The notes under the pieces: generated by a model | What the model was told of the DNA's origin: nothing | The model's input: the letters and a program-made list of their open reading frames with translations, nothing else | The model's database searches: none | In this document: piece after piece, positions 11,235-23,600 of the stretch | How the letters are laid out: each line of letters starts with the position of its first letter | Position numbering within the stretch: the first letter of the stretch is position 1 | Translations under genes and position numbers: made by a program | Assembly: GCA_002224055.1 (NCBI GenBank) | Contig: AZLU01000003.1 | Location: 279,297-343,296, forward strand | Length of the DNA: 64,000 nucleotides | Reading direction: 5' to 3' | Origin: Pezizomycotina sp. ARF18 | Lineage: Eukaryota > Ascomycota

Positions 11235-13593
11235 ATGCTTCCTCCCTATAGACTTCTACACCTCGGTATACACTTTTTCTACGCCTTACCCGTCTTCTCC
11301 CATGACCCGTATGACGGATCCCAAGCCTCCGTCGAGCACATTGAAAGCGCCAATAGCCTTGAAAAGTCAGACCACACCATGACATACAACGAACAGAGCA
11401 TCAACTTCCCCGATTCGAATAACGATACAGCCCTTACGATCTTCCTGGAAGCCGAAACGCTGGTCAAAAGGGCAGACAATGAGGCTATCCAAAAAAGTCC
11501 AATGAACCTCGACTCCCAACACTCCCCGCACTCCCCGCAGGAAGCCATTATCGACCCAAGCTTGTCAGCTTTGTCTCCACCAACCTGCGACGACGATTCT
11601 CATATTGGGGACGTATGTAGGCAGGGATGCCTTTGCGACACTGGTAACAGCGGCTAGGCTGTACAGAACGGTTTCAGAAGCTGCGATCTTCGTGCGACTA
11701 CGGATCCTACGATCAAGGCGAAGACGGGGATTGAAGCCACCCGTTCCTGTGAGGAGCAAGGGGAGTGTATCTGTGGCCCCCAGCACACGTTTTCGCCGAG
11801 CCGTGAAGACAGGTCTCACATCGGACAGATATGCCAGCAGAAATACCTTTGTGTCACTTAGAAAAAGGGTGATCACAAGGAGAACAAATTCAAAAATGCA
11901 ACCTTCACGAGGCCGCAGATCCCAAGATTAGGCTCAAGTAGAAGAATAGAAAAGCTGCGATCTATTTTTGTCACGACAAGGGAGATGTAGCTGCGGCGAT
12001 GATAGTCGAGCAGATAAGACCTCGCTAGCAAGAGAGAAACGGTGTGCCAGCAAGAGTCCGCCCGGCTCAAATTCCGATTCAGACACTGTTAACCACTCAC
12101 AACCAAAGTAGCCAGGATCCCGAGGTCGTGATCGATTGAAGAGCATACGACTTGACGACACGGTACAACACGGGCAAAATCCATCCAGCCAAGGCGGATC
12201 TATTCATCACGGGGTGCTTCCGGAGACACAAGCAGGTAGCTCCTCGCAAGTGCAGCTCCCGTCCGACGATCAGGACAGTCCCCCGAAAATTTTCAGCTTA
12301 CCCACGTGCCTGTCAGAGTATAGGTAGTCTGGCGTCCTTTCCATTACACCGAAAAAGCAAATTAAGTACTAATATCGGCTAGACCGTTCTGTGCAATGCC
12401 CGTAGAAGGGGATGCAGAACTTTCAGCCCGTTGTCGAAAGGACTGTTGGTGCAATAAGGGAAGCCTCTCGAATTGCTCTCGTCCCTGCGCAAAGCGAAAC
12501 CAAAAAGCTGACTAACGCACAATGGAATAAACCCAACGACGCGGTTGGTGCTTCTGTTTGGGGCCAGCTGGATCGAGGAGATCCCAGGTCCTCCCCGTCA
12601 AGTCCCGCAAGGGGATATAGAGCGTCCTAAATGCAAAAGCCCATTCTCACATATGTGCAAAGGTTATCAATGCGATAAAAGCGGTGGCCAACCTGGGGGG
12701 TGAGCTGAAAAACGGAAGACGATCCTTGAGTTATTGCGATAATTCCCATTTTATTCCTTTGCTTGTGGCCTTTTCTGGGTTCGGGTTGGCGATTACCAAG
12801 AGCGAGTTCAGCTACGAATTGTCGAGATTTTGCGGCCTCGACGAGGGTAGGGGTGGCTGTAAGTGTCCGGGATCTAAGACTGGTACCGATTAATCCGAAC
12901 CCGCCGGAACCAGCAGTGCAGCATCCGCAATCCCAGTCAACCCTCACGCCAGCAAGAGCGAAACCGTTCTGTATACCACCAAAGAGAGGTGAAAAGTGGG
13001 TACGCGATGCAGATCAAATTGCAAGTGCATCAATGGCAAGCTCAAGAATTGCCGCACATCGCTGCGTAATGGTTCTGCAAACACGGGAGGCATTTTCCCT
13101 AAAACAGACGAGGAGGCAGATGCCTGGTGTCGGGAAAGATCGGATGCCGCTGTTTAGGGTATAGCTGGACCGAGCGGATCCCAGGCGAGCCCCAGGCCTC
13201 AAGACGGGATCGCTCTTACTGGTACCCTTCATGCAGAGGGGTGTTCGCTCATATGTGCAACGGCTGCATATGTGTCATGCCAACTTCAAGCACGATATTA
13301 CAGAAGCGATGTTTCGATTCGCCTTTCATTAAAGCGCTTCAAAGAGCTTGGCCTGCGCGCGGCCCGCAAACTAGTTCAAATACAATCTGGGAAAAGGAAG
13401 CGAACAGATTCTGCGATAAAGATCTCGGGGCGGGAGTTGCGATTGTAAGGAGGATAGTAACAGAGCGGTCAATAAAAATAGCCCCCAGCAAAGAAGCCAC
13501 GGCGGTGCAGCTACTAAGCCCCAAGCTGCACAACGGCAGGATATCGTTCCAATACCAGATTTCTTGGGTACAAGTATCTTTGAGAAAATGTAG
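11235..13593 (+). CDS. Secreted modular Cys-rich preproprotein II (tandem paralogue, heavily frameshifted)
   Basis: Paralogue of gene I. The ATG at 11235 opens a signal peptide (MLPPYRLLHLGIHFFYALPV) that cleaves before HDPYDG. A propeptide with matching landmarks follows (TMTYNEQS; LVKRADNEA with Lys-Arg). The region 11520-12050 is an insertion relative to gene I and carries an extra Cys-rich stretch. Homology resumes at PPGSNSDSDT (about 12060). Module A (12379-12875) shows ARPFCAM, CRKDCWC, GWCFCLG, SWIEEIPGP, MCKGYQC and GGCKC. Module B (12956-13593) shows AKPFCIPP, NCKCINGKLKNC, GCRCLGYSWTERIPG, CRGVFAHMCNGCIC, CFDSPFIKAL and GSCDC, ending at a TAG (13591-13593). Many one-base shifts break it; one (near 12573) is explained by a single missing G in a G run before GCCAGC. 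Either a decaying duplicate or, given the same damage in LUC7, consensus error. Confidence 0.5.
11520..12050 (+). other. Extra Cys-rich insert present only in gene II
   Basis: Gene I runs directly from the MNVDHSGKRKRP area to PPGSNSDSET. Gene II carries about 530 bp between the equivalent points. The insert reads, across frames, as a Cys-rich segment (TCDDDSHIGDVCRQGCLC; SCEEQGECICGPQ; SHIGQICQQ) with a repeated SHIG(D/Q)(V/I)C element. This suggests a third, smaller module. It could be an inserted exon or module lost from gene I. Confidence 0.4.
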
Positions 13594-15685
13594 TCCCAGG
13601 CTAGAGAAAATGCTTCTGGTCCCCCCTCCTTTTTTTTCCTTTTTTGTACATAATATTATTATTATCCCTATTGCCGTTATTATCGTTATTTTTAATTAGC
13701 TATGAATCTCACAATGTAAGCAGTAAATAGTTGAGAAATCGATAGATCTTGGAGGCGGAAATGCTGTATATCAGTCTCGTTGGATGTCAGCAATGGCGAT
13801 GTAGTATTCAAAGGGCTCGGATGAAGAGTTATATGGAGATTTACACCAAATTCATGTGTCGAGTGCCCTGAGCCCGTGTGAATTTCTGAAGCGCATACCC
13901 CAAGTCCACGGAAGGTAGAAACCATGGCTACTCGACATACCTCCTCCGCTACTAGAAACTGCATTTTTGAAGGCACTCAGCAGAGGCTCATAAGGCTATT
14001 TTCTTCTCATGAGCTATAACTAAAGTTCGGATCACTCGAGCTTACGTTCAGACCCGGATTTTCATGACGAGAGCTTTCGTTGAATAACGATTATGAAGTT
14101 TGAGATTTTATAGTTCCTTAGCCTACACTCGAAAAGTCTGAAGTTGGCATTATTCAAATGAGCTCGCGAAAGTAAGTTATAAGTAGAAATATTTAGTTCT
14201 CACGGGTCTTGACCCAGGTTTAATCCCCAGTCTTTACGCTGATCCCCTACGTCGCCGCTCTAGTTAAGCAATAGATTGACGGCCTTCTTTTACTAGCCAT
14301 TGTTGTTGGTTTCTCCACTTAGTCCTTCCACGGGAAAAACTGCCTCTTTGAAGAGATCTCTGGAGAAATAAGAAATCTACTTCCAAAAGTCTGTCGTGAA
14401 AAGTCAATCCACTCGTATTCATGCAGTAGACTTTATATTGACGAGATCTTTTTTCCGACGAGCTTCTTATAGTTTAAGATTATTTAAGTCACATTTCACG
14501 GAAGAAGGTCTCCTTAACCTAGCTCTCCACAGCGCATGGGCTATACCATCAGAACCGTGGCAGAGTGGTGAGTGGGATTTAATGTGTGATATGCCGTAGT
14601 TCGAAGTTTCAATCCAACAATATATTTGATAATTAAGAGAAAATGTTTCTTTTATAACAAACTAGACGAAAAAATTTGAAAACGTCCTCTAAGCCACACA
14701 TGGCCACCCCAACATACCTCTCCAGCCATAAAAACTACACCATGAATGCGCAAGAAAGAGGCGAATAAGATCGTATAATTAGTCTATTATCATATTGGCT
14801 CTCGATCCACTCTTATACTTAAAATTCTATAAACTTCTTGTTGATAACGTGACAACGAAACAAATTCAAATCATATTTCAACGTTCAGGGCTTGCTTAAC
14901 CTACCTATTTCCGCAAGATGAAGGCTGTAGTTCAAATGTCTCATCGATCTGGATTGAAATAACTGCTTCTTGGGCCGAGGGAGTATAGGTTGGTCACCGC
15001 GAGATCTGACCATATCGAATATTGACACATCCAATATCGAAAATCTGACAAGTTTCAGCAAGGCAGCAGATTATTATTTCTTAAGCTACCCTCTGCCAAG
15101 ACGAAAGGATATTAATGAAAGCAACTAGGGAAGGCAGTTCCAACGATATGAATAATGTGCTGTAGAAAGCAGGCCAAAGCCTACTCAAGCTTTACAGCCC
15201 GAATCAAGACATGCCTGCGGCAGACGAAGCTAGTAGTCAACGACTTCAAAGCAGTAAATATCAAGAAAATTGTATCCCCAAAGCACCCTGCTCAGGTAGC
15301 AACGTATACAGATCGAAGCAGCTATTCGAGGAGAATCAGAGTATGAGCTTTTTACGCTTCAGTTCCAGTCTTTGCTCCACCCCAAAATCCACTTTCTTAT
15401 CTTCAATCTCTCCAGGTTCCACCCGAGACAAAATCCACGAGGTAGCGTAGGTTGCGCCTCAACATATCTCATTGCTTTATAAAACGGCACCGTTCGATCC
15501 GCCTCGACGAGGCGGATAGAGATCGTTTTTTTTTTTTTTTTTAATTCCTATTTTAGGTCTTGTCCTGGTATTACTCGTCAAGATCTCTACCACTATCGCT
15601 GTACGCCGCGGCGAGAAATTGGATGTGGCAAAAACACCACTAGCAAACCAAAAATCCACCTATCCTTCCTCTCCTCTCCGCACTT
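13594..15685. other. Intergenic DNA with faint internal duplication
   Basis: No gene recognised. Segments near 14405-14525 and 14805-14915 look like diverged copies (shared CCACTC, then TCA(C/T)ATTTCA, then CTTAACCTA). Small ORFs at 13692-13976 (minus) and 15155-15450 (plus) show no motifs. Confidence 0.4.
15496..15542. repeat. Perfect 9-bp hairpin followed by a T run
   Basis: ATCCGCCTC (15496-15504), loop GAC, GAGGCGGAT (15508-15516), followed about 8 nt later by a run of about 18 T. It resembles a structured 3' end with a T tract, but no transcript is evident. Confidence 0.6.
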
Positions 15686-15996
15686 TCACATCACAACGCA
15701 ATCAAAGTCCCCACCGTACTTATGCTCCAAAAACTTCCAAACGCCGTACGGCGTATTATCCATAACCTCTGGCTCCCGATAGACGCAAAAGAGTATCGTC
15801 GATGAGGCAGTAAATCAACCCCAGCGCCCTCGCCTTTCTGGCACGGTCGTTTTCGGGGCTGCTGTGCGATGGTGATTGATGTAACCGAGCAAGCCTTCTT
15901 CATCGAGGAGCGCTTCATACGCAGGGACCAGGGAATCCAGTTTGAGTAGCCTTTGAGGGGTGGGATGCTGATGTTTCGGCAGATGGTCGAAGCCAT
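15686..15996 (-). pseudogene. Copia-gag-like short gene 1
   Basis: Across three frames this reads as the N-terminal half of a Ty1/copia-type Gag. MASTICRNISIPPLKGYSNW starts at the ATG at 15996, then IPWSLRMK. One missing G leads to a LLDEEGLLGYI-like segment, then KARALGLIYCLIDDTLLRLS, then PYGVWKFLEHKYGG just before a stop at 15686. These match the usual Gag order: LKG..N...W...M near the start, then A..LI...I.D, then VW..LE..Y. The zinc knuckle, protease, integrase and reverse transcriptase are absent, and no LTR was seen. Function would be nucleic-acid or capsid assembly in an intact element. Here it is a remnant or a captured gag-only gene. Confidence 0.55.
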
Positions 15997-16709
15997 GGTT
16001 GGTTGCGGGTCGGGTTGGGAGGGTATTTTGGTGGTTCGTCGGGGCTTGTTGGTTGTCGGGTGGTGGACTTTTCGGCGGACATTTTTAAACGAGCTTCAAG
16101 GGTTTAGTGATGAAGTTGTGAGGTGGAAGCGGAGACTGTGCTATTGTTCGATATTTTCAAATACGAGAATATATTCTTGCGCTCCTTGAAGGCCTTGTAG
16201 GATGACGATGGAAAGGAAACGCTTTGTAGTTCGAGGATAACCTTAAATCGTCCTTGATTAACCACGTGGAGTCCAAAAATCTAGACTCCGCCGAAGGACA
16301 CGAAAGTTTAACAAATAAACTCAATTACTATAGCTTCCGGTATTGATCGGTAGACGGTCTACTACACTTTCATCGTGTGAGATCGCAGAAAAAGAAATTT
16401 CTCTATCATTTGTCGTCATAAGCTATCAAGAATACCGACAACACTATTTGCGCACACCTCATCTCGACTAAGCAGACCGATAAACATGGATCATTAGCTA
16501 ATTTTGATCCGGATCGCAGCATAGACACACCTGGTGATTACTCTTCAAAAAGAAGTAATTGAACACTACAAGTAGATAATGGTTGACGCTCCCCTTGTAT
16601 ATAATGTCCTTTAGCTTCTTAGACTTTTAAAACGATTGCATCCATCACTATCGGTCTCAAAAGCTCTTAAAGTAATAACGAGCCCCTCACTTCCTTCGAT
16701 CCATTTCTC

Positions 16710-17019
16710 TCACGCCACTCCTCCTACGTATTCCTCGACTCCAGAACCTTCCAAACCATATGGCTCGACAGCAGATCCTTGTCCATCAAGTGCTTGAAGT
16801 GCTCGAACTGCGCGTCTTCGATGGAGCTGAAGATCAGCCTGCACACCTTCGCTTTCTGCCTGCGGTAGAGTTCCATGTCCTCCGTCGGGAAGGGTTCGCG
16901 GGGGTCGATGCAGGCGATAAGCCCTTCTTCTGCGAGGAGGGCTTTCATGCGGCACGACCAGGCGAACCAGTTCTCGGGTCCTTGAGCGGTGGGATGGCGA
17001 GGGCTATGAGAGAATCCAT
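16710..17019 (-). pseudogene. Copia-gag-like short gene 2
   Basis: Diverged relative of the element at 15.7-16.0 kb. MDSLIALAIPPLK starts at the ATG at 17019. A single missing G in AAGGACCCGAG separates it from PENWFAWSCRMKALLAEEGL and IDPREPFPTEDMELYRRQKA, then KVCRLIFSSIEDAQFEHFKH and MVWKVLES before stops at 16724/16710. It ends at nearly the same point of the Gag domain as copy 1. No pol region was found on either side. Upstream (17046-17087) are 15-bp repeats that would read as Ser/Thr/Ala repeats on the minus strand. Confidence 0.6.
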
Positions 17020-17042
17020 TGGTGCCGTGGGATGGGTTGGTG

Positions 17043-17090
17043 GATGAAGCTGTGGAGGAAGCCGTGGAGGAAGCCGTGGAGGAAGTTAGT
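17043..17090. repeat. 15-bp tandem repeat (GTGGAGGAAGC units)
   Basis: About three units of a GTGGAGGAAGCC-type repeat immediately upstream of gag-like gene 2. Confidence 0.7.
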
Positions 17091-17624
17091 AAGGTTGTAA
17101 GGTATATTGCAGTGATTTGCTTTGGTGATGCGCTATTAAAGAAGTAGTTGCTTCAACGCTCGTAGCTGATCCGATTACCTTTGAATACGTCTTTTAGCTC
17201 TTTTTCTCGATTGGTGAGATTCGAGGGAGAAAGGCTGAGGCGGGAGCCGAAAGTTTTCATTTTATTTTATTTATTTATTTATTTGTTTATTTATTTATTT
17301 TAAAAAGAAAAAAAAAAAAAAACAGAAACTTGGAGAGTAATAAGGGTCTGAATTGCTGATTGTGGGGTGGGGCTTCGGTCCCCAGCTTCCAAAAACAAAA
17401 TAACTAGAAATTTCGAAGCGATCGAGCCGGGCATGAAAGCAATTCAAACTATAAGTTGCTTTAGACCAATTGGACCAAGGCAAACCCGTATGAGCCCACT
17501 CTGGCTCCAATATAATCCATGTATGCCTTGTTTGCATAGAGCGATATTTCTTGTCGACATCAACATTTATAATTCATAACTTAACCTCTATATATTCTCC
17601 GAGATTGCATAAAGAAGAGACTCT

Positions 17625-17684
17625 CCCTCCCTCCCTCCCTCCCTCCCTCTCTATCATATATATATATATATACATATATATCTA
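17625..17684. repeat. (CCCT)n then (TA)n microsatellites
   Basis: Adjacent CCCT and TA simple repeats. Confidence 0.85.
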
Positions 17685-20603
17685 CGTTGGAGTTATCGCT
17701 CATAACTAAACGTATACACTCGCCCACACCGAGCGTCTTTCAGGTTTTTCGGGGCAAACAAGATATAATTGGAAACTTTAGCAATTTAATATCAATATTA
17801 TCGTCAAGAAATGGTTCAAGTAACCGTTGTGAATATACTTACCGAGACAAATAATCAGGTTAACGAGATGTATACAAATTTTAAAATCCCAAATTACCGC
17901 TCCCAAAAACATTCTAGTTGATGGCGGCTGTATACGCAGCTTAGGGAAGCACTCATCTACTATGAAGAAGCCCAGGAACGGTTTTCCTTGTATCACACTC
18001 TCAATACATCATCGCATTGAAGAACAAATACTCGAAAATTAGAAATATTCTCTTTGGACCCAACCTTATCGGTTTTTTAGCAACATGAATCGCAGGTTAT
18101 AGTGCAATTCTGACTCCTTAGGATGATTTTCTGCAAATTGATTTTCTGCAAATTTATACGTGCGCTATACAAACGCTCACTAAGAATATCAGCCGCGTCC
18201 TTTATTAAGTATATTTCTAGTGCCTTTTAATCGTCGTATAACTAGACTTGTATTTATATTAGTTTATTACTACTATTAATGCTCTGTAATATACATGCAT
18301 TTGCGTGGATTTTCGTCTTCGTAGATTGTAAATGACTACTTACGCAGGAGCTACAACCTCAGTTTAGCAGATGCGGCAACAGAACTTTTCGAGACTCCCA
18401 TGGCAACCAAAATTTCATAGAAAATACGCTTAAGGTTTGTTTGGCGAGGTCGAAATCCGGGGTAAAATGCGGGGAAGGAAGGATTCGTATCGCCTTGATG
18501 TTACACACACCAAAACCTTATTTCAACCCTTGTCACTCTCAAACACAATACTGTTCACGCTCCAAATTCTATACGATGAAGTATATACGAGCTCGTAATA
18601 CGAGAAGAAATGGTATATTCTACCATCTGTCGTAAAAATGGCAGATTTCGCTTATTCTAAAACCACAGAAGTAATACTCAGATCTACATAGTTGTTCCTC
18701 TGGCTTAGTTTATAGCCTCTAGAGCTTCAAGCACATTGATTATGTATTTAGCCATGTTTTGTCAGGTAGGCGCTCTAGCGAGCCTAATCAACCCCCCTCG
18801 CAATGGGTTGGTTCTAAAACTCTACGAACAGGCGGGAGCCGATATCAAATATCACATCCACAACAGTTTTGAACGCGGTTTGGGGCGATGGAACCTGACT
18901 TCTTGAAAAATTCTACCATTTGGTTTTCTGGGAGGCATCTCAAAATAGCCTGTGGGCTGCGTACTGATACATGCTAGATAGACGCCGTAGCCACAAGATA
19001 AACCAGTTATACCAAACATTCAGCGCACCGCTTCTTAAAATCCATAATATCCTACTTTAAGCATGGGTAATAATAGATCATTTATCAGCCAAGCGATTTA
19101 AAGCAAGTATTATACGCGAAAAGGACTTGGTACGTCTATTGATAAAGACGGCGACGAAACTATGAAAATAATAAACTAGGATCCAGACCCAAGTACTTGC
19201 ACTAACAATTTCTAACTCTATTCCTCCAGACAGAAGAGACTGAGACCTAGAGATATAGAACCAAGGAATCAAAGGCTCTACGAAGGCGAATAATATACGA
19301 ACGTAACTCATTAGCCCTCAAGTAACATTAGCCTACCACAAGGTTCAAACATAAAAATTAAAAAGTAAAATTCCTCCCTGCACGTATCGAATCTGGTAGG
19401 CTTTCCATGTCAACAGTGCCTACGATGTTCGATTATAGTCAATCCTATTACAATATAGCGTTGCTATTGTAAGTATTCCTGAAGTGTTAAAGCACTTATC
19501 CGCTATTTTATCAAGTAGACTTGATTGGGTTATTCTCAAAATAAAATGAATTCGCCAATAATATTCATTAACGAAACGCTTAAACTAGCCTTTATAGAAT
19601 ATATTAGTTAAAATTAACCATCACAATTGTGTAACACAGACGTCTGCCTTATATATATATACCTTAAGAAATATAATAATAATATATAAGTAATTGGCTA
19701 GTATATAGGTGAAATTGATTTTTGTAAACGTTGTACGAGCGTACGCTTTCAGGGGAAACGGGTGGCACAGTGAACGAACCCTAATGAGCACGTGTCCAGT
19801 TCTTAAGAAAATAAGGAACCTAACACAGCATTACGAGCGTACCAGGTGTCGTTCCTTTCCGTGCTTCCGCTTTTTCTCGTTTAGAGATAAAATCGAATCC
19901 CGAAAAACCATGCTGTCTTACCAGCAGGCTGTACTTGTATTTATCTTTCGTGATATATATGCACGATAATAGCAGAATTTTAGACACGACGGAGTTGACC
20001 GTTAAAATGCTAAGAAAAGCAGGTACACACGAGATAACTCCATGTGGCTTGCATCCGTATATTCGTCGATAAATATATATCCTGTGCTAGTTAAAAAAGA
20101 AGTCGATTGCGAACAAGATCATTTCAGGGATACGTAGATCGTGGGCCGACGAAAATTTTTTCGTTTGTATAAGCGAAAAAAAGCCCTAAGCACTTGTGCC
20201 GTTCAAAACAAACAAAACGACAAATAATATATTTGGCTTATTGATAGCTTTTCCGGGGGTCGGTATCGTCGGCAAGTCGCGGCATTCAATTGGACCTTTT
20301 CTTTTGATAGAAACAATATATATTAAGGGGAATAATCAGCTCATCATTTTTGGTTTTTCTTTTTTGTAAAACTAAAAAATATCATGCCATTTATTTAAAC
20401 GGCCCTAAGGCAAGGGAAAACGTTAATCTTTACCCTCCCCCTCATGTCTCCGCTCCGGGTTTCTTCTCAACGAGGCAGAGGGGCCTGTCTAGGCCTAGAT
20501 TTTCCCAGTTCGCCGAGTAGACCGGTTTACGATTTATAATTGGGGTTTTCTGACTATACTTCCAAGGACTTTGCTTGCAGTGAATATTCGTTCAAAAAGA
20601 GTG

Positions 20604-20630
20604 CTCCTACCGGTAGGAAGCCGGTAGGAG
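20604..20630. repeat. 10-bp perfect inverted repeat
   Basis: CTCCTACCGG, loop TAGGAAG, CCGGTAGGAG. It is GC-rich in an AT-rich desert. No flanking gene explains it. Confidence 0.75.
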
Positions 20631-23600
20631 TGCCCCTCCCAGGAAAATTAATCTGCATCCCATGAGTTGACAAGTGTAAGTCATATTAGACATAAACTTT
20701 TTTCCCTGTAAGATACTTAACCTTGTATTTCTTCATTTGTTTTGTGTAACCTTTGGAAGACATATGCAGGGGCTTGAAATATTCCCCCATATATATGAAT
20801 GAAGCACTCTGTTGCGGTTACTAACTGGAGCTGAAAGTACTGTCTCACAGGGTGATTTTACGACTTCGGAACAGGACATGCTTGGAGTCACCGGTTGCGG
20901 GGAAGACAGACGATACAGTATATCTAAGTGCACAACCCGCCGGAATGGTACGCTCTTCTCGCGGCAAAGGAAATTTCAAAAGACTTTTTGAAAAATGGGT
21001 CCGTGGTGCATCTGGAAATTATATGGATCGTGCTCGGAGTGCAGTTATGTTAAGATCACGAAGATCTTACGGAAAAATGTGTACGTATTCATGTTCACAT
21101 AGCTTACATCCCTGGACATTCTGGTATTTCGAAACAGCCAAAAAAGCCTGTATTACCTGACTTTCCAATACCGTAAGAATTATAAATCAGACTGACTCTC
21201 AATCGCCACCTCATCTAGCCCCGATATGACCGGCTTACCAGGTCAATGATCATTTGCTGAGCTCAGGTTGATCAGAGGATATTTTTCCGAAACTCAAAAC
21301 GATACATCAATATGCGGTGGCTTGCAACCTGTAACAGACTTGGTGATACTTTTAACCGCGACAGCTTACCCGAGAGACACAGACGATCAGAAAAACGTAA
21401 GATATTTCTTTCGGTACCCTTTTTTTTTCCTTTTCATATAGACCCACATCTACCTTCCCGAGTTTGATACTATCCCGATCCCGAAGTAGCACTGCTTAGC
21501 TCCCGATTAGGCCTACTTTGGAGTCTCGGGGCTTTCGGCCGAAGGGAGCGCTGTCGCGCTACGTCTCGGTCATTCGTCGATAATAATATAGTTTTTCTCC
21601 GCATCGCGACAACGCACTCTCGCGAACTCGAACGTCGAAGCAGATTTATAATTATAATGTTATATAATATTATACATATCGATAATTCCATAACCTACTA
21701 GAAACAGGGCGTTCAGGGACCATCCCCTCACCTCCCGCGAAAATCAGAACTTTAATTCTTGCCATTTTGAAGTTTGAACGACATTTTTCCCTTCTGTATC
21801 CGTTTTACAAGGGGTTACTTGCTTTTTTGACGTGTATAGGTTTAATAGCCGGGTCAATTCTGTGCGTAGAAAGGCAATACCGGAGCGGGTCCCCCCACAA
21901 ACGCAAAAACCTCCGCAAAAAAGAATTAGCACTAAGAGGGAAAAAAACTCTTCACGAGCATTTCATGAAGTTTCATATTTTCAGGTGACGTCCCATGGAA
22001 AAGTTAGATCAGAATGAGAACTATCGGGATCAGCTACGGCAAAAGTAACCCACACCGGCCGGAGACCACAGCTTACTATCGGTTAGGCAGACTATACGAT
22101 GATAGAGCCTTCTTTTTCGTCGTCTCTTTTCTATCTTAAGCTCAGCGCCGTGTGCGATCTTCTTTTTAATTTAACTCCTCGGTTGTATTTTTTTTTCTCC
22201 AAACCTTACTCCTGTGTAGATATCGTTCTTCCCTGATCCATGTCTAATTTAAGATATAGATATTGGAGAACTGCTCTACTGTCGTTGATATGCAATACGG
22301 CAACTAGTGTCCTGCAATACGGCAACAGATGCGGTAATAACGTTTAAATTTGGGAAATATTCAGTGTGGAACCACTTTGATCAAAAAAATTTTTTTCCCA
22401 CAACCTCAACAATATCAAATCAAAGGTATCCACCATGCTCTATTCGAAATCCTTGGTCAAAAAACGAAAAACCTCTATGAAAAAAAGTAAGCAGAGATTT
22501 GGAAGTAGATAATCTAATCGATTGGAAATAGCGACGGCTAATCTTGCGACTTTATGTAATTGTCATACACCATCTTTTATAAATCTGATATACATGTTTC
22601 ATGAAATCAAATCTCCTTTTTAGAGCTAAAGATATTGATGTTGCAATTATTTCGTTTACCCTTGATCCTGGATGTTTACAGGCACTTCCGCTTCCCGTTC
22701 CTTTTTAAGCAGTGTTGTCGTATATTGGGCAAAAATGATAGACCTGTAAATTAATGCTGTTTCCATGCGGAGGTGACTGGTGGGGGCATAGGTGTGGTGG
22801 TCTTCTAAACGTCCTCAGCAGTTTTTTTAAGGTGGACTAGCCTGCAGGACCTTGCTGGTCTAAGTCCTGGACGGTGGCACTTGGTCGCTTTATTATCCCT
22901 CTGGGTCCAGAAGCACTTAAATGGCTAAATGGCCAGGGCAGGACTCGAATCGAGTTGGGCAAATGTGGACTTTTTTCTTTTTGGAAAAGGTGGAGGCGCC
23001 AAAGGGACTAGGGCTACTCTACTCGATTCACCCAAGTTCCCCCAACAGACGAAAAACGATAAAACGCGCCAAAAACTGACGATTGCACTTTGTTATAATT
23101 CGAGACGATGCAATGCACTCTAGAGTCTACATTGCACGATCTATTTTAAGATTAGAAAACGCCTAACCAGTTACAGTTCCCTTGTAATTTGAATTTAAAA
23201 AAAAAAAATCAAGAAAGGAATAAAGCCTGAGAGCCGTCAAGATTGAAACATTTCGAATATTTCGAGTCATGTTTGAAATTCAATTTCGACGGCCTCGATA
23301 ATATCCGGCTTGGTTTTGCAAGAAAACCCTATAATCTATATAATCTATAATATAAACGGTTTAAGTTCGAAGTAAGTGTCGTTTCAATTTTTCTCCGGGA
23401 GGGGAATCTATAAGGAAGCTTCTATAAGGGAATAGGTATATATCACAGTATCGTATTTTGCGATTCAAAAAGTATATTAATATCGCGAAATAGCTTCTCC
23501 GATATATGCACAATCCCCACGGGTTTTGGGGTTTAGGGTTTCTGCGTTTTAGTGCTTTTGCCGTGCACGCCAACACGGGGCAATTACTTCGATAGAGTAA

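Noticed and set aside
14556-14640. tRNA Ser/Leu-like GGCAGAGTGGT word
   Set aside because: No B box or closing acceptor stem at the right distance.
22925-22955. Possible tRNA T-arm (GACTCGAATC) on either strand
   Set aside because: Flanking stems do not pair and no cloverleaf can be drawn.
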